Shown one piece after another: positions 52,474 through 60,971 of a stretch of 64,000 nt of DNA (position 1 is its first letter; every line of letters begins with the position of its first letter). The position numbers and the translations under genes were made by a program. The notes beneath the pieces are model-generated. The model did not search any database, had not been told where the DNA came from, and saw only the letters and a list, made by a program, of their open reading frames with translations. Origin of the DNA: Streptosporangium lutulentum (GTDB lineage Bacteria; Actinomycetota; Actinomycetes; Streptosporangiales; Streptosporangiaceae); assembly GCF_030811455.1 (NCBI RefSeq), contig NZ_JAUSQU010000001.1, forward strand, positions 1,178,001-1,242,000. The letters are read 5' to 3'.

Positions 52474-53624
52474 CAGTTGCCGTTGGAAGGGGGCAGGGAA
52501 ATGTCGGACGGGTGGACGATGTGCACGATCCCCCCGCTGCCGGAACTGCGGAGCCAGACGTTCTCGAACGCGGCCCGCGGGTAGATCCGGCGTACCGAGC
52601 GGTCGTCCGGCGCCGCGGGATCGTTGGCGATGACGTCACCGCTCGCGGTGAAACCGACGACGACCATGATGTGGCCGCCGGTGGAGTATCCCGAACCGGG
52701 CAGCTCGTGCTCCCGGAACGACTGCGAGGTGAGCACCGGGATCCCGGCGTGGACGAGGCGCTCCAGCTCGGCGAGCGAGCGCAGCCGGGTGACGAACCCC
52801 TCCAGGCCGTACCGGCCGGCGTAGGCGACGCCGAACGGCCAGTTGCCGGTGCCCTGATAGCCGTGGTCGTACATGTCCCTGGCGGCGTGGTCCACGGCCG
52901 GGCACGGGTCGCCGGGCGTGACCCACGACAGGTCCTCCTGCCGCGGCCCGCGCTTCCAGTAGCCGAGCACCATGGTCATCGAGGCGGGACTGCACCAGTT
53001 GTCCCCGCCGCCGTCCCACTCGGGGAAGTGCCCCGCGTGGACCCTCTGCGAACGGCGCGGCACGTCCAGCTCGACGCCCCCGTTCTCCCCGGACGGGCTC
53101 ACCGGCACCGTCGCCCGGGAGGGAACCGCCGAGGCCATCACCCCGGCCCCGTGCACCTTCGCCCCCGAGCCGTACAGCGTGAACCTGAGCCGGTAGGCCG
53201 TGACGGATCCGGCGGCCACGTAGGTGTCCACCGCGACGTCGCCGTCGGAGTCGCCCTGACCGGGCAGGGACGTCCGGTGGACGTCGGCGCCGCTCTCGGC
53301 CCAGCGGCCCATCACGTACCACTTGGTGAGGGTGCCGGAGGCGGTGCGGGCCTGGAGCCCGACCTCCAGCCACGTCCCCGGAGGGGTGCTCGCCGTCCAG
53401 GACGGCACCAGCTCGGTGGCGTTGAACCCGATGGCGCGTTCCTCGCCGGTCCAGCGGGTGTACTCCCAGGTCCTGGCGGCGCCGCCGAACGGATCGCGAT
53501 AGTCGGCCAGCCCGCTCTCGCACGGGTCCACGCTCGTCCACCGGTGGAGGACGACGGGGCTCAGCTGGGCAGGCGACAGGGTGACCACCTGGCTGATTGT
53601 GGTTTCAGGGCGATGGCGGCGCAT
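52470..53624 (-). CDS. C39-family papain-like cysteine peptidase
   Basis: From the ATG at 53624 the protein has 384 residues (the open frame runs back to 53663). The first half is a beta-sandwich of unknown type. The peptidase domain shows Cys in GGDNWCSPASMTMVLGYW, His in STGGHIMVVVGF and Asp in IANDPAAP. These are the expected triad (about 224, 331 and 348 counted from the longer start). No signal peptide is visible with either start, unusual for this family. It is cotranscribed with the S9 peptidase. Confidence 0.87.
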   Translation of the reverse strand: MRRHRPETTISQVVTLSPAQLSPVVLHRWTSVDPCESGLADYRDPFGGAARTWEYTRWTGEERAIGFNATELVPSWTASTPPGTWLEVGLQARTASGTLTKWYVMGRWAESGADVHRTSLPGQGDSDGDVAVDTYVAAGSVTAYRLRFTLYGSGAKVHGAGVMASAVPSRATVPVSPSGENGGVELDVPRRSQRVHAGHFPEWDGGGDNWCSPASMTMVLGYWKRGPRQEDLSWVTPGDPCPAVDHAARDMYDHGYQGTGNWPFGVAYAGRYGLEGFVTRLRSLAELERLVHAGIPVLTSQSFREHELPGSGYSTGGHIMVVVGFTASGDVIANDPAAPDDRSVRRIYPRAAFENVWLRSSGSGGIVHIVHPSDISLPPSNGNW

Positions 53625-53756
53625 CGGATGGTTTACGTATCCGAAATACGAGACCGCGGTCAATACGCCCGGCGGACGAGGGGCCGGTCCTCAGCACTCC
53701 CGGTCGGCTACGACGCCGGCACCCCTGCAAGGTCCGGGAGCTCCGTTCGCACGCTT

Positions 53757-54140
53757 TCACTTGCCGGCCGAGGCCTCCGACGCTTTCTTCCCCGAGGTCT
53801 TGGCCATGCTGGGATCGCCGGCGGCGAACGCCTCGGCGACCTTTCCACCGATGCGCCCGCGCTCGCTCACCTCGATCCCGTGTGCCTTGGCCCACGCTCG
53901 GATCTCGGCGCTTCGTTCGCGGTTGCCTGCGGAGCTCTTCGCCCGGCCCTTACGGGTCAGGGGGGTGCCTGCCTTGCGTGCCGCCGACTGGAAGGGCTGG
54001 ATGGCCTCCCGAAGCTTCGTGGCGTTCTTCGTGCTCAGGTCGATCTCGTAGGTGGTGCCGTCCAGGCCGAACGAGACGGTCTCATCCGCCTTCTTCCCTG
54101 TGATGTCGTCGGTGAACGTGACGACTTGCTGACGTGCCAT
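53757..54140 (-). CDS. lsr2: Lsr2 nucleoid-associated protein
   Basis: The protein has 127 residues. The N-terminal dimerisation domain begins ARQQVVTFTDDITGKKADET with the FGLDGTTYEIDLSTKNATKL strand-helix. The C-terminal Lsr2 DNA-binding domain has IRAWAKAHGIEVSERGRI with the RGR AT-hook-like minor-groove motif. A basic tail follows. AAGGAG precedes the ATG. Lsr2 is the actinobacterial H-NS analogue that silences AT-rich DNA. The upstream kilobase is of lower GC and may be autoregulated. Confidence 0.95.
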   Translation of the reverse strand: MARQQVVTFTDDITGKKADETVSFGLDGTTYEIDLSTKNATKLREAIQPFQSAARKAGTPLTRKGRAKSSAGNRERSAEIRAWAKAHGIEVSERGRIGGKVAEAFAAGDPSMAKTSGKKASEASAGK

Positions 54141-55193
54141 TGTGTCACTCCTTAATCTTGGCGTCAGAGTGTGCGGCTGTGAACCGGCCGTCTACGGCTC
54201 TCTCGTCTCTTCCCCGCGTGTAAAACTCTAGCCCTTCCTTTCGTCGCCGCGCATGATAAACCCTCCTTGTCGAGCATCCAGGCCACCGGGTTAATTTCTC
54301 AAGGTCGAACTCCGGTGTCTTGGCGTCATTGATAAATGCTTCCCGTTCTTGACGCACTAAAAACGGTCGCTCCCTTGGAGGGTTCTTGGCGTCCGGCGAG
54401 ACCGGATCGAGGTCACGTCTGTGGCGGGCTTTCCGGATGACCCCAAGGGGGCTTTGGACTTTCGTGACCTCTAACGGGTTTCCAGGGTCACGGCCATGAA
54501 AAAATCGACTTTCGCCACTTTGGGCGACTAAGGTCCATCGCTCCTCTGCTGTTCTTTTCGGATGCCTCACCGGTGCGTCCCGGGGCCGATGCCGGGCGTC
54601 CGGTCGGCGTCGGCGGCTGTTTCCCCTGGTGATGGCCCTGCCGGACGTCATGGGCGGAAGGGGGAAGGCCGGGACGAGAAGGGTCGTGACGGCCGTCGCG
54701 GAGACGCGGAGGTGCGGGGGAACGGAAGGGAATTCCCGGACGCCGAGGCTCTCGGCCGAACGCATTCCGGTGATTCGGAGGACAAATGGTTTCCCTTGAG
54801 GCCCGGAATGCGTGATGTTCGCCCGCAGGTTTGTCCGGGACGGGTCCAGGTGGCTTCGAGACACCCGCGAAGGCATGGAATCGATCACTTCGAGACTCGC
54901 CTCGACGCTCTCCGGTATGGGAGGAGTCACCTGCCGGCACACATGATTCCAGCCGCCGTACATTGTGAGGAGCATGGCGTGGCCGCCGTTTGTGCCTTCG
55001 ATACCGATTGGCCCGTTCCACCGTCCGGGCGATCAATGGATTCTTCGAATTACCCATGTGGCGGTGGAGAGCGGACGGCAATCCACATGCCATACCGGGG
55101 CGGGGTCCATGAGATATCGCCGCGCGAGCGGGCCGCCCGTCACGGGCGGAACCGCCACAGATAAGATCGTCGTATCGGCCGGAGGAGCTGACG
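54141..55193. other. Gene-poor 1-kb stretch between divergent lsr2 and HD genes
   Basis: Several long open frames exist on both strands, but none has actinomycete codon bias or a recognisable domain. CTTGGCGTC occurs three times (54157, 54319 and 54385). Base composition is less GC-rich than in flanking genes. The stretch may be a regulatory region or decayed foreign DNA bound by Lsr2 (inference). Confidence 0.5.
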
Positions 55194-55715
55194 ATGACCT
55201 TCACCCTTGACGACGCCCATCGCCTGGCGGATCGCGCCCACGAGGGGCAGACGGACAAAGCCGGGCTGGCCTACATCCACCATCCCGCGGCGGTCTCCAG
55301 GGCGCTTGAGCCCCACGGCCTGCAGGCGCAGATCGCCGGGATGCTCCACGACGTCGTCGAGGACACCGGGACGACGCCCGAGGATCTGCTGGCCGCCGGG
55401 GTCGAGCCGTACACGGTGGAAGCGATCATGGCCGTCACCCGGCAGGAGGGCGAGACCTACGACGACTTCGTCCGGCGTGCCGCGGCCCACCCCCTGGGCC
55501 GGGTCGTCAAGCGCGCCGACATCGGCCACAACACCAGCGAGGCACGGCTGGTGGTACTCGATCCGGTGAAGGCCGCCTCGCTCAGGCGCAAATACGAGAA
55601 CGCGCTGAGAATCCTCGACGAGTCCGAGTCCGAGTCCGAGTCCGAGTCCGAGTCCGAGTCCGAGTCCGAGTCCGAGTCCGAGTCCGAGTCCGAGTCCGAG
55701 TCCGAGGCTCGTTAG
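55194..55715 (+). CDS. HD-domain (SpoT-like) phosphohydrolase with (Glu-Ser)14 tail
   Basis: The protein has 173 residues. The HD fold is seen in AHRLADRAHEGQTDKAGLAY, the metal-binding histidine of YIHHPAAVSRAL, the HD pair of AGMLHDVVEDTGTT and the late Asp of VVKRADIGHNTSE. This is the layout of small (p)ppGpp or related nucleotide hydrolases, without a synthetase domain. Residues 143-170 are fourteen Glu-Ser dipeptides encoded by a hexanucleotide microsatellite. GGAGGAG lies just upstream of the ATG. It acts in the cytoplasm. Confidence 0.88.
   Translation: MTFTLDDAHRLADRAHEGQTDKAGLAYIHHPAAVSRALEPHGLQAQIAGMLHDVVEDTGTTPEDLLAAGVEPYTVEAIMAVTRQEGETYDDFVRRAAAHPLGRVVKRADIGHNTSEARLVVLDPVKAASLRRKYENALRILDESESESESESESESESESESESESESESEAR
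55620..55703 (+). repeat. (GAGTCC)14 coding microsatellite
   Basis: Fourteen perfect GAGTCC units run without interruption and encode (Glu-Ser)14 at the end of the HD protein. Since each unit is two codons, gain or loss of units changes tail length without frameshift. The antisense frame gives meaningless Arg-Thr repeats. Confidence 0.97.
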
Positions 55716-55900
55716 CGGTTCCGCGCGCGATCTCGGCCGGGTTCTCCCGCGGCGGTGAGCGGCACCCGTCCCCGAAACGGCCCGGGCAAGGCGTCGGAGA
55801 CGCCCGCCGAAACGGCTGGAAGCCGTTCTCGATCGCGTCGTTCCGGCCGCTCAGCGCGATCACCCGGTTTTTGTCGGTAGTGATCTCTAACGTCCGCCGT

Positions 55901-57277
55901 ATGACGAGCGCCGTACAGGCATATTCCTACGCAGGCCCCTCCACGCTCTCCGAGGGTCACCTGGGACTGTCGACCTCCGGAGGCCGGACGGCCACGGGCT
56001 TCCTCGACCATCCACGGTTCTTCAGCGGGCTGCTCACCCAGGCCGCACCCGCCGCGGCGGGGCTGCTGGCCGTCGCCGACGTGGCGCTGGCGCGTTATCA
56101 CCGGCCGCAGCCCGGTTTCACCCGCGACCCGGTGGTGACCTGCGGCGGCGACCGCCTGCGGTTCGAGTCGTTCTCCGCCTGCGGCGGCGTCTACTCCCGG
56201 CTGGACGTGCTGGGCCCCGCCCTCGACGGTGAGGTGTTCGACCGGGGCACCACCAACGTGGACGTGAACAACCCGCTGCGTGAGGCGCTGGCCAGGGTCG
56301 GCGGCCGCGACCCGCTGCACGTCGGCGTCGGCCCCGACGAACTCACCGTGACCACGCTCGACGGCGCGGTGGTGGAGAAGAAGGTGCCGTTGCCCAGCAG
56401 GTGGCTGCGCGGTTTCGCCGAGGTCCAGGTGATCGCCGCCGGGTTCGACCTGCGCGCCGAGCTGGCGGGTCCGCAGGCCGTCCGGTTCCTGCGCGGCCTG
56501 CCCAAGAGGGCCACCGCCGAGGTGTGGGCCGTCCCGTCGGGCAAGGAACTGAGGCTGTCGGATCGGGCCGTGCCGGGCGGGGTCCACCTGGCCGGGGCCG
56601 GGCGGCTGGCGACGATCATGCCGCTGCTGCGGTTCGTCAAGGTCCTGCGCGTGTACGGCCCGGCCGACGGCTCAGGGTCCAGCGCCTGGGAGGTGGAGCT
56701 GCCCGGCATGCGCTACACGCTGGCCCTGTCCCCGCAGACCTGGCGCGGCTTCTCCGGGGAGGGCGCGGTCCTGACCGACCTGTCCGGAGACCAGGTGGCC
56801 GACGACGCCGACCTGATCGGGTTCCTGCTCAACTTCGAGCCGACCCTGGAGCTCGGCCTGCTCGCCGAACGTTCGGGCCTTCCCCTCGACCGGGTCCGGG
56901 CCGCGCTCACCCAGCTCGGCACGGCCGGGCGGGTCGGATACGACCTGGCCGAGGCCGCCCACTTCCACCGCGAGCTGCCCTACGACCGTGACCACGTCGC
57001 CACGCTCAACCCCCGCCTGACCTCCGCCCGGGCGCTGGTCGACACGGGCGCCGTCCGGCTGACCGGCCCCGACTCCGCCGAGGTGACCACCGGCGGTGGC
57101 GTGCGGGAGGTCGGGCTGGAGGCCGGGTCGTGCACCTGCCCCTGGTGGTACGACCACCGGGGATCACGCGGTCCCTGCAAACACGTGCTCGCCGCCCGGA
57201 TCCTCGCCCGGGAGGTCTCCGGCGCGGAGACCTCTCCTGCCTCGCAGGGCCCGCGGACTCAGGAGACCGCGCGATGA
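55901..57277 (+). CDS. SWIM zinc-finger protein
   Basis: The protein has 458 residues and starts at the ATG at 55901 (MTSAVQAYSYAGPSTLSEG). The SWIM motif CxCx(n)CxH sits near the end: GSCTCPWWYDHRGSRGPCKH. The middle part resembles the common actinobacterial SWIM-associated region (FLRGLPKRATAEVWAVPSGK). SWIM fingers bind nucleic acid or proteins. The ATGA overlap with the DUF6493 gene shows that the two are coupled. Its exact function is unknown. Confidence 0.88.
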   Translation: MTSAVQAYSYAGPSTLSEGHLGLSTSGGRTATGFLDHPRFFSGLLTQAAPAAAGLLAVADVALARYHRPQPGFTRDPVVTCGGDRLRFESFSACGGVYSRLDVLGPALDGEVFDRGTTNVDVNNPLREALARVGGRDPLHVGVGPDELTVTTLDGAVVEKKVPLPSRWLRGFAEVQVIAAGFDLRAELAGPQAVRFLRGLPKRATAEVWAVPSGKELRLSDRAVPGGVHLAGAGRLATIMPLLRFVKVLRVYGPADGSGSSAWEVELPGMRYTLALSPQTWRGFSGEGAVLTDLSGDQVADDADLIGFLLNFEPTLELGLLAERSGLPLDRVRAALTQLGTAGRVGYDLAEAAHFHRELPYDRDHVATLNPRLTSARALVDTGAVRLTGPDSAEVTTGGGVREVGLEAGSCTCPWWYDHRGSRGPCKHVLAARILAREVSGAETSPASQGPRTQETAR

Positions 57278-60024
57278 CGGCCTGGGAGGAGGTCCGCGAC
57301 CTCATCGAGGACCACGACCTCCCCGGGCTGGGGGCCCTCATGGCCGTGCTCGACGACGCCGAGCGGCAGGAGGTCGCCCGCGAACTCCCCCGGCACCTCA
57401 AGGCGTTGCGCCGGGAGCTGGGCCCGTGGGGGGAGCCGGCCGGCTGGGCCGAGCCGATGCGGGTGGCGGGCGCGGGTTCGTTCGGCGGCACCGCGGCCGT
57501 GGCCGCCTGGCTGAACCGGCGCGACTTCGTGCTCCCCGAATGGCGGTCCCCCGCCGACAGTGAGACGCTCGTCGAGGTGATCTCCGCGCGGGACCCGCAG
57601 TGGCAGGCCGACCTGGTCGCCCGGCTCACGCTCCGGATCCGCAACGGGCGATCCCCGGGGGCGCCGCTGGTCATGACCCTGCTCCGCCGTACCGGCGTGA
57701 CCCCGCCGCAGCACGACCCGCTCGTGGTCGCCTGGGTCGCCGTACCCCCCAGCGCCTCCCAGCTGCGCGAGGACCCGCTTCTCGACGTCCTGCTGCCCCG
57801 GATCTTCGAGGCCCAGGGCGTCGGCCGGGCACTGCTCGACGAGCGGAGCTCCCCGCTCAGCTCGCCCTCCTGGCTCGGCGCGCTGGCCGTGCTCACCAGC
57901 GAGGGCCGGGTGTCACGGAAGGTGCTGCTGGACGGTTGCGTCAACCGCTTCCTGCGCGGAGGAGACGCCCTGGACCTGAGGTTCTTCACCCGGCTGCACG
58001 AAGTGGTCGAACCGACCTACGCGGAGGTGGAGTCCCGGGCCCGTGACTACCTGCGGCTGCTGCCCGCCGCGCCGGGACCGGTGGCCGAGCTGTCGCTCAA
58101 GCACCTGCGCCGCCTGGACCGCCTCGACCCCGCCGACGTGACCGAGGCCCTGGAGGGTCTGTTGTTCCGCGCGGAGGGCGGGCTGGTGCGCACCGGCCTC
58201 ACCTGGCTCGACCAGGCCGTACGGCAGGCGCCGGAAAGGGCCGACGAGTTCGTCCCGGCCCTGGTCACCGCCCTCGGGCACGAGGCGTACGCCGTACAGG
58301 AGAAGGCCGTTCGTCTCGTGGTCAAGCACGCCCGGCACCTCACCCCGCTGGGCGCGGAGACCCTGCGGGCGGTGCTCACCACGCTCCCGCCCGACCTGGG
58401 CGGGAAACTGGCCGCGGCGGTCGGGGGAGAGGCGGAGCTGCAGGAGGAGCCCGAGACCTTCGTCCCGGGGGAACTCGCCGAGCCGGAGCCGCCGGCGCCG
58501 TTTCCCCGCCTGCCCGGCACGGTCGTCGAGTTCGCGACCAGGCGGTGGGCCGACACCTGGCAGGCGGGGGAGAGCTGGCTGGCGGGTTTCGTCCGGTTCG
58601 CGGCCGAGGACCGCGAGGCGCTGCGCGCCGCGCTCTCCGACGTGTCGCCCCGGGCCACCGGCTTCTACAGGTATGAGGACTGGTACTCCCCGCAGGAGTG
58701 GTTCACGGCGACGGCCGCGGAACTGGTCTCCCCGGGAGCCGACCCCGGGACTCCGAGCCGGCTGGCCGAGGACGAGGAGACCCGTGCCCCCGATCCCGGC
58801 GTCCGGGTCTCCGGACCCGGGAGGGGAGTCACGAACCTGATGTCGGTGCCGCAGGCCGCCTTCGCCTACGGGCGGTTCGGCTACGGCGCGTCAGGACCAC
58901 GCCGTATCTTCGACGAGGTCCGGCCGGACCGGCTGCCCCGCGGTCGCGCCGTCTCCGCGCCGCACCGGTTCCTGCTGCGACGGTGTGCCGAGGTGCTCGC
59001 CGCGCTCACGGCGGGCGAACTCCCGCCGATCCTGCTCGCGACCCCGACCAGCGCCACGGGTCACCTCGACCCGGCCGAGTTCCTGAACCGGCTGGAGGCC
59101 GTCGAGGCCGCCGGTGGGAAGCCGCTGCCCGCCGACTTCCAGCAGGCCCTCCTGCGGTTGCCGCGAACCGCAGACCCGGAGATCGTCGCCCGTGCGGGCC
59201 GGCTGACCTCGGAGGCGGGCCGTCGCGCGGCGCGCTGGCTGAAGGACGGTCTGGCCGATCCCGAGACGGGCGTCCGCTGGAAGTACTCCGAGAACGCGAA
59301 CGAGTACTTCTTCGACGAGCGGGAACCGAGCGGGTACTACGAGGCGAGACCTGTCGCGTGGCTGAAGGCCGAGCCGACAGGACTGCCCCTCGTCGACGAG
59401 CTGCTCGCCGAACCCCCGTCCTTCCCCCGGTCCGAACACGGCCGGCACATGAGCTGGTGGTCCTCCGTCCTGCCCTCGCATCGCGAAGTGGTCGCGGTCA
59501 ACTACCTCCCGCACCTGATGCGCGCCTGGGACCGCCCTCAGGTCTCCCACGACTGGGTGGAGCAGCTCGCCTCCGGCGAGGGTCCGGCCGGCGACGCGAC
59601 GGCGCTGCTGCTCGCGTTCTTCCTGGCCCAGGAGAAGCCGGCGAAGGGTGTGCGGCTCCTGCTGTCGGCGGCGGCCAGAGGTGATCTGCCCGTGGCGGCG
59701 CTCGGACGCCAGCTGGCCCCGCTGGTCAGACTCACCCCGGCGAAACTGCCACACGTGACGGCCGCCCTTGAGGACGCGGCTCGCGACGGAGCGCACAGGG
59801 AGGTCTGGGAGGTGATCCGGGCCGCCCTGCCGCACCTGCTGCCGAGGGCGGGGCTGAGGCCGTACTCCGGGGTGACCGATCTGATCGCTTTCGGCGTCAG
59901 GGCCGCCGGATGGGCGGAGGCGCGCGGGGAGATCCCCGAGATCACGGCGGCCGCGGGGCGGAGGAGCTCAAGCGTGTTCACCCGCGAGTGCCGCCGTCTG
60001 CGCGACTTGCTCGCCCGGCCCTGA
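57274..60024 (+). CDS. DUF6493-type large helical protein, partner of SWIM protein
   Basis: The protein has 916 residues, mostly helical with HEAT-like stretches, for example EALEGLLFRAEGGLVRTGLT and LVTALGHEAYAVQEKAVRLV. A central AEPEPPAPFPRLPGTVVEFA linker divides it in two. It contains no enzyme motif that I recognise. Its ATG overlaps the SWIM stop. In other bacteria SWIM proteins sit with similar large proteins and MoxR/VWA genes; here only the pair is present. The function is unknown. Confidence 0.8.
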   Translation: MTAWEEVRDLIEDHDLPGLGALMAVLDDAERQEVARELPRHLKALRRELGPWGEPAGWAEPMRVAGAGSFGGTAAVAAWLNRRDFVLPEWRSPADSETLVEVISARDPQWQADLVARLTLRIRNGRSPGAPLVMTLLRRTGVTPPQHDPLVVAWVAVPPSASQLREDPLLDVLLPRIFEAQGVGRALLDERSSPLSSPSWLGALAVLTSEGRVSRKVLLDGCVNRFLRGGDALDLRFFTRLHEVVEPTYAEVESRARDYLRLLPAAPGPVAELSLKHLRRLDRLDPADVTEALEGLLFRAEGGLVRTGLTWLDQAVRQAPERADEFVPALVTALGHEAYAVQEKAVRLVVKHARHLTPLGAETLRAVLTTLPPDLGGKLAAAVGGEAELQEEPETFVPGELAEPEPPAPFPRLPGTVVEFATRRWADTWQAGESWLAGFVRFAAEDREALRAALSDVSPRATGFYRYEDWYSPQEWFTATAAELVSPGADPGTPSRLAEDEETRAPDPGVRVSGPGRGVTNLMSVPQAAFAYGRFGYGASGPRRIFDEVRPDRLPRGRAVSAPHRFLLRRCAEVLAALTAGELPPILLATPTSATGHLDPAEFLNRLEAVEAAGGKPLPADFQQALLRLPRTADPEIVARAGRLTSEAGRRAARWLKDGLADPETGVRWKYSENANEYFFDEREPSGYYEARPVAWLKAEPTGLPLVDELLAEPPSFPRSEHGRHMSWWSSVLPSHREVVAVNYLPHLMRAWDRPQVSHDWVEQLASGEGPAGDATALLLAFFLAQEKPAKGVRLLLSAAARGDLPVAALGRQLAPLVRLTPAKLPHVTAALEDAARDGAHREVWEVIRAALPHLLPRAGLRPYSGVTDLIAFGVRAAGWAEARGEIPEITAAAGRRSSSVFTRECRRLRDLLARP

Positions 60025-60072
60025 CCTCTCAGGGCCGGATCGGGGCCTGCGCCCGGAGCCGGGCGGGCGTGT

Positions 60073-60648
60073 TCACCTTTCGTCCGAAAGGCGGGCCGTC
60101 CGGGCCCACGCCGGGCGCAGGCGCCGCAGCGCCTCGTCGACGCTGTCGCCGTTCCCGGCGGCGATCTCGTTGCCGTCGAGATCACGGGCGACGGCGGAGT
60201 AGGTGGGGTGGGAAGGGCCGGGAAGGTGACTCAGGGAGATGGTGTGACCCTCGCGCAACAGCTCCTCCGGAGCCAGGCGGCGCTCGCGGTCCTGCCGGTC
60301 GGCCAGGTGACGGACGGCGACCAGGGCGGCCACCGGGGTGCGATGACGGGTGAGCAGCAGCGAACTGTCCTCGTGCGGCAGGACGGCCTGCCGCACGAGA
60401 TCGCCGAGCTTGCGGCGGGCCGTCGACAGCGGCAAGGCGGGCAGGCCCGTCAGCGGCCCGGACACCTTCGAGATCGGGATGAGGGCGGCCCACTCCCAGC
60501 GCTCGCGGGTGATCAGCCTGGTGTCACCGTCCTGCACGGCACGCACCAGGCGGCCCCAGTCGGCGCGGGCTTCCTCGACGCCCAGCGGCGCGCCGAGCCT
60601 GGCGACGAGTTCGGCGTAGGCGGGCGGAACGAAGTCGGTGTCGGACAT
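60073..60648 (-). CDS. Tandem Phd/YefM-like antitoxin-type protein
   Basis: The protein has 191 residues from the ATG at 60648. It contains two copies of a Phd/YefM antitoxin fold. The first is VEEARADWGRLVRAVQDGDT, then RLITRERWEWAALIPIS. The second is LSTARRKLGDLVRQAVLPHE, then SLLLTRHRTPVAALVAV. A C-terminal segment (SAVARDLDGNEIAAGN) follows. Two operator-like palindromes lie upstream, fitting autoregulation. No toxin gene is adjacent. Confidence 0.8.
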   Translation of the reverse strand: MSDTDFVPPAYAELVARLGAPLGVEEARADWGRLVRAVQDGDTRLITRERWEWAALIPISKVSGPLTGLPALPLSTARRKLGDLVRQAVLPHEDSSLLLTRHRTPVAALVAVRHLADRQDRERRLAPEELLREGHTISLSHLPGPSHPTYSAVARDLDGNEIAAGNGDSVDEALRRLRPAWARTARLSDER

Positions 60649-60657
60649 CCGAGAACC

Positions 60658-60694
60658 GTAAGCCACCTTACAAATAAACTGCAAGCCGGCTTAC
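60658..60694. promoter_or_regulatory. Two Phd-type operator palindromes
   Basis: GTAAGCCACCTTAC (60658-60671) and GCAAGCCGGCTTAC (60681-60694) share a GTAAG-n4-CTTAC dyad at 23-bp spacing, both just upstream of the antitoxin-type start. They are likely binding sites of this protein. The rest of the gap to 60971 shows no gene. Confidence 0.55.
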
Positions 60695-60971
60695 AAGATC
60701 AGGTGTCGCGGCCGAGCGCGGACATGCCTTGGAGGCCGTTGAACGGACGCCCACATGCCGCCGGATGCCGCCCGCTCGGGGCCGTCCATGCGGCTCGTGC
60801 CGCCACGGGCGGTGGGCCGCCGGTGCCTGGGACGGCCGCGGGCGTCCTCCGGGCGCGACGCGAAGATCACAGACTCGTCGCTCTGTGTAATCGAATGATC
60901 ATAAGGAGTAGCGTCCTTGCGAAGTCGATCTACGAGGACATCCCTCACGACAGAGCGGGAGCTCACTGTTG

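Noticed and set aside
54145..54975. 276-codon minus-strand frame upstream of lsr2
   Set aside because: It ends close to lsr2 and repeats DAK three times, but codon choice is not that of the genome and no domain is seen. It is kept only as part of the gene-poor region.
55620..55703. Regular repeat considered as a CRISPR array
   Set aside because: Units are 6 bp with no spacers, and they are in frame at the end of the HD protein.
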